Shown here piece after piece: positions 55,860-64,000 of a stretch of 64,000 nt of DNA. The DNA comes from Rhodocollybia butyracea (lineage: Eukaryota > Basidiomycota > Agaricomycetes > Agaricales > Omphalotaceae): positions 1-64,000 of the forward strand of contig JADNRY010000188.1 in the NCBI GenBank assembly GCA_015501585.1, written 5' to 3'. The position numbers and the translations under genes are program-made. The notes beneath the pieces were generated by a model. That model had not been told where the DNA came from and searched no databases. It saw only the letters and a program-made list of their open reading frames with translations. Each line of letters opens with the position of its first letter. Position 1 is the stretch's first letter.

Positions 55860-58800
55860 AAAGCAGGTGCGGGTATCGAACCCAAAACCTCAAGCTACGA
55901 CCGGTTCGGCACATATCGATCTCTACTTTTACCAAATATAGCTTCCTTCGACGTCTTACCCAGGACAGACTGGGCAGACCACGCCCTTCTCTCCTTGTCC
56001 ATTCTTCTCCCACGGAATACTCTTCCCTCCCAATGGTCTCCAAAACGCAAACAACGACCCGAGTTTCCGCTACCGCTGGTGACTCAGTTGGACCACCTCC
56101 TGGATGCAGTGCTCCATACGATTCCACCTGAAAAGTCAGAAGAATTAGGCAAGCTTTTTGGCTTCGGGGATACTGATCCGTCCCTATCTAAAAACCATGG
56201 CTTGAGGGTATTCGCGGATGGTTCTTCACTGGATAACGGACATCCCAATGCTGTGGCAGGTGCCGGTGTCTACTTCGGTCATGGGAACATACACAACCGT
56301 TCAGCAAGGGTGACAGGCAACCCCACAAACAACCGCGCTGAATTGTTCTCAATACTGATTACCTTGCAGAGCACACCGCTGAATCATGCGCTAGACATCC
56401 ACACAGACTCGACATATGCTATTCATGCGATTGTTCACTACTCAGTCAAGAATGCGAAATGCGGCTGGGTCTGTTCAAATGGTGACCTACTTCAGATCAT
56501 TGCCTCCTGGATATCGGCTCAATCTGCTCCTATATTCTTTCATCATGTTAGGGGCCATTCGGGCAATAAACACAATGATGCCGCTGACATGTTGGCCAAA
56601 CATGGGACGTCGTTACCTCTCCCCTGCCTATACTCAGATAGAGATTACTACCATGTCCCGGCACCTATTCCACATACACTTCCAACAGGATATCCCAAGG
56701 TTGCAACAGATCTCCCAGTGGACACTACTGAACCCAACAAGCAACCAAGGCGAACGTCTGTTAGCCAACACAGTCACCGGAATCGCTGGTTTAAACAACA
56801 ACTACAGGATGGGATCCTACAGCGGCTAGTCGAATGTTCCTCAGACTCAGGGGCATTCTGGAGACTGTATAAACACTTACGCTATCCAGCTCATACTCCT
56901 ACAGTCTCCTTATCCGACCTTATGCAGTGCTTCATACCACGGATGAACCCACCCTTGGATTTGCCACAAGATACACAGGACAGGATGCTCCAGGGATGCA
57001 GGCTTTGCGAGAAGACCAAGCAATCTGTCCCGTTGTCATTTCCTGCTCTGAATGAACGTCTCACGGTCCATGATATAGCACGCGCTAAAGCCCATCTTAC
57101 CTTGTCAAAACCTTCCCGTGCTACAGGTGTAGACGGTTCCTCCTATTCGTGGATCTTGGATCTAGACAATACCATCCTATGTGACCTCTTGAATGCATGT
57201 GTTGATGCGGGCGAAGTTCCCACTGCTTGGCTAACAACTTTGATTCATGCAGTCTGGAAGCATGGTAACCGTGACTTCGCTAAAGCATCAGAGTATCGTG
57301 CCATGGGCCTGGAGAGCTGTATCTTGAAGTTTCTAACTTTAATCATTCACATGAAGCTATCAGATGCTGCGGAGACTGCAGGCATTATACCGCCATCCCA
57401 AAACGGCTTCCAGGCACATCACAGAACCAACAACAATGCATTCGTTCTGCGGACTCTCATCGAAGATACCAGATCCAATGGTGAAACTCTTTTTGTGGCA
57501 TTCGTTGATATTTCAAACGCTTTTCCGTCCACTAACCAACATCGCTTGTGGAACTGCCTGTACAGATACGGCATGACGGGTCGGTACTTTGACTGGCTGA
57601 AGACTCTATATGAGAAGATGTCTTATGTCATTGTACAAGATGGCAAGCTCTCAGATAATTTTCAAGCCTTGTGTGGTGTACTCATGGGTGATCCTGCTTC
57701 CCCAACCCTCTGGAATCTCTTTCTTTCATCCCTGCATCTCGAGCCAGACCCTGATGATGCTTCCCTTTGTGGAGTTCCGATTTCACATCTGGAACATGCC
57801 GACGACATTGCAATTATTTCTCGTACAGCACACGGTCTTCAAAGACATTTGAAGGAACTGGAAGCTTGGTGCGAGGAGAACTTCTTAAAGCTTGATGTGA
57901 AGAAGTCAGTGGTCATGATATTCGGTCCCTTGCCTAACCCGATTCCCGGTATTGCAATTTATGGCACCTGTTTGCAGGTGAAGGATGTCTGGCCGTATGT
58001 AGGTGTCTGGCTCCAATCGACATCCCGGGATATTTTTGCTGCCCACTATCACAAAAAACTGGAGCTTGCCATTAGCTCATCACGTAGTCTCTTTGGTTGT
58101 GAACGCTTAGTTGGAAGACGACGGATTCCTCCTCACATGGCCCGCATTTTGTATCTTGCCCTTGTAGACTGTCATTTAACTCATGGCTGTGACGTTGCCG
58201 TGGATGTCGACTCATCTTCATTCCAACCCTTATACAAATTACAACTCTGCCTCCTTCGTCGCATTCTTGGCCTCCCTCATAATTCTCCGATCACTCCTCT
58301 TTTTACAGAACTCGATCTTATTCCTCTTCGGACACGCCGCCTGGAACTGTGCCTCAACTACCTCACTTACGCAGTCTCCTTGCCAGATTCAGATCTGGTT
58401 TCCCTTGCGTTACAAGCTAACAATAATTTACGCTCAAGGGGCTGCCCATGTTGGTTGATGGACATTGATTGGGCAATATCCAATCTGCCCGGTTCCCAAG
58501 ATCATCTCCCTGCTCTTGCACATCTCACTTCATCCTCGATGAAATTTGTTTTCACCTATGTTAGAGAATTAACTTTCCACCAACTCAACAGTGACCTCGA
58601 CTGCTTGCACAGACTACGGTTCTTGAGAGCACGTCTTGAGCCCCAAGAAAATGGCCCCCCCGTGGCTAGGTCTATTCATCTGCGCCACTACCTTCGACTT
58701 GTTACTGACTTTTGCCATCGACACTCTCTTACCCGCCTTTTGTGCGGCTCATTAGCTCCTGGCATGTTTCGCGCTACACCCGGTAAATGTACACTTCGTG

Positions 58801-59132
58801 ACGGCCAGGATGACTCAGACTATACCTGTCGTCGATGCGGCGCACCGTTCGAAACTCCTGAACATGTTTTATTACAATGTTTGGGCATTCCTGAGCTTTT
58901 GCCAATTCATACTCACTTTCGAGCGTCACTCGTGGCTTCTATCCCTGACCTTAATCCGCAACTTTTGCTTACCGACGGCGATGCATTACGCTTGCTTAAG
59001 CGTATGATATTCTCGTGGACAGAGGTTAGAACCACCGCCAAGTTTATTCACAATGCTATTCAACTCTGGTGTTTATCATTAACTAATACTCGCATTGCTT
59101 ATGGCTCGGAGGATGAAGAGGATGAGATGTAG
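55860..59132 (+). CDS. 5'-truncated LINE ORF: RNase H, then reverse transcriptase
   Basis: Open from 55,860 to the TAG at 59,130, with no in-frame ATG before the RNase H, as expected for a 5'-truncated LINE. The first residues (VLPRTDWADHALLSLSI) resemble the SDH end of an AP-type endonuclease. RNase H comes next, counting from the TTG at 55,995: FADGSS (D75), NRAELF (E116), HTDSTY (D138), HNDAAD (D195). Reverse transcriptase follows: YRAMGLESCILK, NGFQAHHRTNN, FVDISNAF (D505), GVLMGDPASPTLWN, HADDIAII (601-608; HADD in place of the usual YADD or FADD). A C-terminal zinc motif CRRCGAPFETPEHVLLQC closes the protein. RNase H before RT is unusual; in known LINEs it lies after. Confidence 0.8.
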   Translation, partial: KAGAGIEPKTSSYDRFGTYRSLLLPNIASFDVLPRTDWADHALLSLSILLPRNTLPSQWSPKRKQRPEFPLPLVTQLDHLLDAVLHTIPPEKSEELGKLFGFGDTDPSLSKNHGLRVFADGSSLDNGHPNAVAGAGVYFGHGNIHNRSARVTGNPTNNRAELFSILITLQSTPLNHALDIHTDSTYAIHAIVHYSVKNAKCGWVCSNGDLLQIIASWISAQSAPIFFHHVRGHSGNKHNDAADMLAKHGTSLPLPCLYSDRDYYHVPAPIPHTLPTGYPKVATDLPVDTTEPNKQPRRTSVSQHSHRNRWFKQQLQDGILQRLVECSSDSGAFWRLYKHLRYPAHTPTVSLSDLMQCFIPRMNPPLDLPQDTQDRMLQGCRLCEKTKQSVPLSFPALNERLTVHDIARAKAHLTLSKPSRATGVDGSSYSWILDLDNTILCDLLNACVDAGEVPTAWLTTLIHAVWKHGNRDFAKASEYRAMGLESCILKFLTLIIHMKLSDAAETAGIIPPSQNGFQAHHRTNNNAFVLRTLIEDTRSNGETLFVAFVDISNAFPSTNQHRLWNCLYRYGMTGRYFDWLKTLYEKMSYVIVQDGKLSDNFQALCGVLMGDPASPTLWNLFLSSLHLEPDPDDASLCGVPISHLEHADDIAIISRTAHGLQRHLKELEAWCEENFLKLDVKKSVVMIFGPLPNPIPGIAIYGTCLQVKDVWPYVGVWLQSTSRDIFAAHYHKKLELAISSSRSLFGCERLVGRRRIPPHMARILYLALVDCHLTHGCDVAVDVDSSSFQPLYKLQLCLLRRILGLPHNSPITPLFTELDLIPLRTRRLELCLNYLTYAVSLPDSDLVSLALQANNNLRSRGCPCWLMDIDWAISNLPGSQDHLPALAHLTSSSMKFVFTYVRELTFHQLNSDLDCLHRLRFLRARLEPQENGPPVARSIHLRHYLRLVTDFCHRHSLTRLLCGSLAPGMFRATPGKCTLRDGQDDSDYTCRRCGAPFETPEHVLLQCLGIPELLPIHTHFRASLVASIPDLNPQLLLTDGDALRLLKRMIFSWTEVRTTAKFIHNAIQLWCLSLTNTRIAYGSEDEEDEM

Positions 59133-59590
59133 TGGGGAGTTTGGGGAGATCCATACTATTGGTACGTTTGCTTTTTGTTTCACATGAAGCCCTGGAGTGC
59201 TGGTGCGCCGGTTTCGCCGCCGTTTGCGTGGGTTTTGGCAACCTGTGTGAATAGGGATAACATGGGAAGCGGCCCAGAATTTCGCAAGAGCCACTAAGGC
59301 CACAGTGCGGTTACGCCTGCATGGGGTTCTGGTTTTACCCTAGCTCTCTCCCTCTTTTTTGTCAGGGTGAAATGTGCTCCATTAAGCTGTAGATAGGTAA
59401 TTGTAACAGCTAGCCTTGTACGTATGTACCTGGCCTTGCTAACATCCCTGCGTCGGCCTCGCAGTCTACCTTCTCCACGAGAGTCGAGCTCGCTGCCCGT
59501 GCTGGCGTAGGGACCGGCTAGTTCCCTTTGGGGACCGCTTTCAGCTGAGGCTGAATGGGCCGTGTAATCAATATCCAATATCCAATATCC
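59133..59590 (+). other. LINE 3' UTR and repeat tail
   Basis: No coding signal. It ends in three units of CAATATC/CCAATAT (about 59,567-59,590), the short tandem tail typical of some LINEs in place of poly(A). Confidence 0.55.
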
Positions 59591-59662
59591 ACTACCCAAC
59601 ATAGGATTTGATAACTTTGAAGTGTTAGCTGTACATACGCAGTAAGTCTCTGAACATACTTA

Positions 59663-59812
59663 CTGTACTAATACAAGCAGTTCGTCAGCACGTGACGTAA
59701 ATTTCCAAAAAATTAAATCAAAAAAAATCAGTAAACTCAAAAGAAAAATAATGGCGGGGTGTTTGGACAACGGGCGTGACGCGTGACTGACAAACTGCTT
59801 GTATTACTACAG
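59663..59812. mobile_element. Tc1/mariner-type MITE
   Basis: 150 bp with inverted ends CTGTACTAATACAAGCAGTT and the complement ending TACTACAG, flanked by TA on both sides (59,661-59,662; 59,813-59,814). TA duplication suggests the Stowaway/mariner group. Confidence 0.75.
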
Positions 59813-59814
59813 TA

Positions 59815-60495
59815 TATCCCTTAAGTGTTCCGGAATGGCAGAGCATTGACTGCCTCTCAGAGTAATGTTTAGCGATGGATGACAGTGACACGCAAATAAC
59901 AACTAAAGGGTTAAGGTCAACGACAGCCGCTTGTGTACACCACGCGAGTAAAATCAAGTAAATTTTCAATTTTAAATTCAAAGTTTCGGAAAGCATGCAG
60001 CACAGACAACATATTCCAAAAATCCAGGAGTAAGCCAGTGGAAAAAAGCTGACTTGTTCAACCAGAAGATATCCGGTGGCGGGGCACTAGATTTCCAGAA
60101 GGCCGGTCCGGGTTTCTGCGATCCCCTGATCACATCATTCACCGGAATTCCACTGGCAACCTGGTTGGCGGTATAGTACCTGGTGTTTTTCAAATCTGGG
60201 GGTTATATCAAGGGGGCCATTGGCCGCCGTTCTTCCTATTTTCTTTGCGGTGTTGATGTGATGCCGCTTACTCGGCCAGAATTTCACGCAGGAGCAACCC
60301 AGCTAGCGATCAAGTAACCTAACTTACAATTTGCTATAAATTTTGCGGTATATGGGATAGATTGATCCATTCCATCTTGATAAAGTGGTACACTTAGAAT
60401 GTGGTTACTATTTATTGAGAATTCATGGTTTTACAACTTGAAGACAACACTGGCACAACGGGGCACAAACTTAACATGCTCAGATCCTCCTTGAT
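59815..60495. other. no confident gene; 3' flank of the next gene
   Basis: Nothing recognised apart from conserved 3'-flank sequence (60,420-60,495) shared with the left gene copy at about 1,870. Confidence 0.35.
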
Positions 60496-62110
60496 CTACA
60501 CCGAAACTTCTATCCTCCCAGACAGGGGTAACCTTGGGCTCAACAAGAGGTGTGAATACTCTAAAAAGAATTATTCCATGCTCATAAATATAACTGAACC
60601 AGGAAACTTAGATAGCTCACCGATGAAGATGGAAGTGCCGACTTCGAATGAAGAATTGAAGACAGACATCCCAAGGATTCGGCTGGCAGGACCCTGTACA
60701 GTTATCAACAACGAGAATAATGACGACCTATTTAAGGTGTTAAACTTACTTGTTCAAATGTCAACGTAGGGGATCCGGTACCAAAGGTTATCCGCTGCGC
60801 AATAATTGTTTCGTCATAGATGAGCTCTACGGGAATGGGATTCTTTCCATCAGGTCCTATCATGTTGATAAGGTGCGTATAGCTAATGTGGTCTGAAGAT
60901 CCCCAAGTGAACCGATGTTTCAAGTAACATGAATGATGACATACAAGAGTATTCGCCATCCCCTAGTTGTGAATCGTACGCCGTTGGATAATGAAACTTG
61001 TGCGCTGTTTCTGGAGTAGTCCACAAGCTGAATGAGGCCAAAGTTACGGTTGCGGGGGTTGAACCCGAGTGTAATACTATCACAGTAACATTATTTGAGT
61101 TGGCGTGGCGGTAGGCGTACACATCCAGAATCCAATCTGTGCCAACCTGGTAGACTTCACTGTAGATTATTAACATTAGGCAATACAAACACATAGAAAA
61201 CATTCGTTCACTTTGAAAAGCCTTTGGTACCGTATGGGGGAGTGAGTTTTTTCACGACGCGACTGGGAAAGGAAATGAGAACGGAAGCGACAGATCCGTT
61301 GGAGCAACATACGTCGGTGCTAGGTCCTCAGAGGCCTTAAAATCACTAGCATTGAGGAATAATAAGGTGGTGTCAAAGGCCTTCCAAGAGCGACACGACA
61401 TACCTAGTGATCTCAACTGGGTTGGGAAAGTCGGCAACCATGGACTGGGACCTACACGCAAATATACAAATTAGGAATGTCTATGACACATACGGTAGAA
61501 CAAAACATGCAATTTTGTACTGTCCATCATAGCTTTCATGAGGGCATCGCGCGACTTTGCATTTTCCATGACAGCTCTAAAGATGGCCTCGTACGAGGCA
61601 TCCATCTCTGCGCCATCCTCAAAAGCCTTTACAAGGGTGGCAACATGGTGCATATTGGCCCCGGCGTTGTCACTGCCGATGAAACAGAGTTGAAGGTTAA
61701 GAACTTGTGAGGAACGACGACGTACGAAGAGAGAGCGACCTTGGTCACAGTTTCATTATTACTGGTAAGCATCAAGGGATGTATTCGTGCAGTGGCATAC
61801 ACGGAGAACGTACGAGATTGAGTCAGTGTTTGAAGAAGACATTTGGGATGAACTTGAAGCGACAAGTGAGGCTTGAAGTTTGAAGCTTGAAGAGTGAGTG
61901 AGAGGGAGGGATTTTAAGTAAGGCTCCTGAATACGGCACTTTCCAAAACCGATGTAATGATTTCTATTTCTAGGCTTCTTGTCTCGTGTAGGCTTATACA
62001 GATACATTGTTTCTGGAAGGAAGGAAGGAAAAATCATTACACAACATGGTGCAAGAGCTGGTGCTGAATGTTGAACGTCGGAATCAGATCTTCTGTTCAG
62101 TTCTCGCATT
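60496..62110 (-). CDS. unknown multi-exon gene, right copy
   Basis: The 3' exons are well supported: 61,159-60,945, 60,892-60,750, 60,693-60,621 and 60,560-60,496, joined by GT-AG introns of 52, 56 and 60 bp, ending GRIEVSV then TAG. Blocks: VGTDWILDVYAYRHANSN, SFSLWTTPETAHKFHYP, HLINMIGPDGKNPIPVEL, FGTGSPTLTFEQ, MSVFNSSFEVGTSIFI. Upstream coding pieces lie at about 61,240-61,470 (VVKKLTPPYGTKGFS) and 61,480-61,700 (MHHVATLVKAFEDGAEMDA). The start is unresolved; an ATG near 61,840 (MSSSNTDSIS) is a candidate. Beta-rich and soluble-looking. I do not recognise the family. A broken paralogue is at 1.87-7.56 kb. Confidence 0.55.
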
Positions 62111-62478
62111 TGGAATCAGATCTTCTGTTTAGTTCTCGCATTTGGTCACAGATACAGGCACAAAATCCCTGTCGACATAGTCAGAGTGCAAATCGATTAT
62201 TTGCGGCCACATACTTACATGCACATGAATGGCTTGGGCATGCAAGGCATCCATACCAATTCTCTACATGAAGTCACACAACGCTGACTTGGACAGAACC
62301 CCGCCGGTACGTTGTCGATGTCTAGCGAGATGCTAATGTGAGACATAAGATAGTATCAATTCATTTCACGGATGGGTGTGTCTTCGATTGGGCCTACCTG
62401 CCGCGACGGGCCAACTTGTCTGCGAGTTTATGATACAATAGGCGTCTAGATGGGAATCCAGCACCCGATCTAGAGTAG

Positions 62479-62878
62479 TATTTCTGGTTGCAACAGACCT
62501 GATGGTTCTCTCAGGCTTTGTGTGTAAATGTACTAGGAACACCCACTGAAACGAAAAGTGTTGGCCCTAAAATCATGTCCGTGACCCCCAAAATGTCCGA
62601 AAAAGTGGTATTTCTGGTTGCAGCAGACCTGCTGGTTCTCTCGGGCTTTGTGCGTAAATGACAATGTACCAGGAACACACTGAAACAGAAAATGTTGGCC
62701 CTGAAATCATGCCCGTGACCCCAAAATGTCCGAAAAAAGTGGTATTTCTGGTTGCAGCAGACCTGCTGGTTCTCTCGGGCTTTGTGCGTAAATGACAATG
62801 TACCAGTTCGGAACACCCACTGAAACAGAAAATGTTGGCCCTAAAATCATGCCCGTGACCCCCAAAATGTCCGAAAAC
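62479..62878. repeat. three-copy tandem repeat of about 134 bp
   Basis: Units start at 62,479, 62,609 and 62,743, each with TATTTCTGGTTGCA, GTTGGCCCT and AAAATGTCCGAAAA. One relic unit lies beside the left gene copy at about 7,671. Confidence 0.85.
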
Positions 62879-64000
62879 CAGGACTTGTGAGGAACGGATT
62901 CAGCGGAGTAATCCGACGAGCCTTGCGAAGGTAGCTTGTAACCCACTTGTCTGAGGAGTGAATTCAGAGAGGGTAATTTGAATTTCATTGACACTTGACA
63001 GTGCCACCCATCCCACTATACAGAGCCAGGAGAGCTGGGACTTGGTGTTTCATGGCTGAGAGCTTCTTGGATGCAATCCGTGTATTGGTTTGTCTTGTAA
63101 TAGATTGTGGAATCATTGGGAATTGCGGTGGCGAATAGAGCTTCATCAGACAAATGCGCTGTCAACGACGCAATCGTGGAAAAGGATGAGACTGACCGTA
63201 CCTAATGTAAAGGAAGGATAAGATGAGTGTATTTATACTCAGATATGTGGATATCACGTTGTATACCTACCTGGGAGGGCAAAGGCACAATGCAATGGCG
63301 CGATACCGTTCATCCCATTCATGGAAGCCCCGAAAGCTCAAGCAGAGCGGACATCGTTAGTACCAGACTTTAAGGTTATGTTGACTCGGACATGGAACCA
63401 GATGAGATTACCGGGATAGACTCTACACCGGGTTCCTCGAATGGCTGCTGCCCATCTGCATCAACGAGTAGTTCTAGTGTCCAATCCTTCAAAAAGGTTT
63501 GTCTTCCTGCGCACTAGCTGAGCGGTATGGCCGTAAGTTTGTCCAGGTTTGGTGTAAATGCAAGTAAGTTTGAGTTATTGTGTGAAGTGGTAGTGGTAGT
63601 GTAACTGACGTGGTCCCATCTCAGAACAGCCAGGCTCCAGCTACATGCCTGAGATGAAGTAAAAGAGTTGGTTCGCCTTGCTTAGGCTCAGTGATAAGAG
63701 CACAAACCGCAAGTTTACACCACGAGTTGATTTCGTTTTGTTATGTTTCAGGACAAAATAAACTATCTGTTTGCTTCTCGTATCATTTCCAAACTCAGAC
63801 AAACTAGTTCCTTAATTTTTGGAAAATTTTCCCTATCAAGGTTTCCGGCGGTAAACTTTGAGTTCTGCAAGGTACTTTTTCTGCGATTAGGCCACTGCGT
63901 TTCTGGCCTAATCTGAAGCTCTTATATTTGGACAAAACTACCTGCCAAGCCTGTAATTTTCCTGTCTACAGATGCAAGGTAATAACTCCTTATTAGTATT
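62879..64000. other. no confident gene; one coding-like patch
   Basis: A plus-strand stretch at about 63,383-63,500 reads DSDMEPDEITGIDSTPGSSN then a Ser-rich run, ending at a possible donor GTTTGTC. It could be an exon, but no partner exon was found. The rest shows nothing recognisable. Confidence 0.3.

Overview
The window is a transposon-packed stretch of a fungal nuclear genome, most likely a basidiomycete (Agaricomycetes). Evidence: GT-AG introns of only 52-60 bp, a KDZ-type transposase relic, an F-box-like host gene of basidiomycete style, and chromodomain Ty3/gypsy elements. Rhizoctonia-like fungi would fit, but the species cannot be fixed from the sequence. Almost everything between about 2.5 kb and 59.8 kb is mobile DNA nested in mobile DNA. 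Two diverged copies of the same unknown multi-exon minus-strand gene lie outside it, at 1.87-7.56 kb (broken) and 60.5-62.1 kb (better preserved).

Layout. 1-9.3 kb: a possible spliced gene, the broken left copy of the unknown gene (cut by a copia-type solo LTR and a 3.4-kb insertion holding a hAT MITE, a three-exon F-box-like gene and another TIR element), and two MITEs. 9,324-20,958: a complete Ty3/gypsy chromovirus (gypsy-1) with 1,069-bp LTRs, a very long gag, a canonical -1 frameshift signal, a pol with two homopolymer frameshifts, and an intact three-exon antisense gene between pol and the 3' LTR. 21.1-24.4 kb: a giant fold-back element that truncates a minus-strand copia element (24.4-30.0 kb); the copia is itself split by a hAT MITE that carries a gypsy solo LTR. 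30-41.4 kb: TIR elements, a KDZ transposase relic split by a long LTR-like repeat, and a second copy of that repeat carrying a hAT MITE and a fold-back MITE. 41,890-54,937: a short CACTA-like MITE split by gypsy-2 (42,649-54,923), which is split by a gag-only LTR element (43,385-46,743) and by a gypsy-1-related solo LTR (49,445-50,613). 55.9-59.6 kb: a 5'-truncated LINE. 59.6-64 kb: a TA-flanked MITE, the right copy of the unknown gene, and a 134-bp tandem repeat.

Insertion order is readable from target-site duplications: GGCAG (gypsy-1), ACGCT (gypsy-2), CTATT (gag-only element), CTTGC and GGACA (solo LTRs), CATTG (copia solo LTR), and 8-bp duplications for the hAT MITEs. LTR divergence (hand counts: about 1/253 for the gag-only element, 3/1,069 for gypsy-1, 6/423 for gypsy-2) suggests recent activity. 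Both gypsy elements appear to make Gag-Pol by -1 frameshifting. The gag-only element has no pol and would need enzymes in trans.

The strongest candidates for something new are: (1) the gag-only element, whose whole length, coding region included, is studded with short near-perfect hairpins; (2) the spliced antisense gene carried by gypsy-1, with its own TATA-like box and five copies of an 8-bp motif upstream; (3) nine hairpins with one conserved loop and differing stems in the transcribed part of the gypsy-1 LTR; (4) the pseudoknot-like frameshift signal of gypsy-1.
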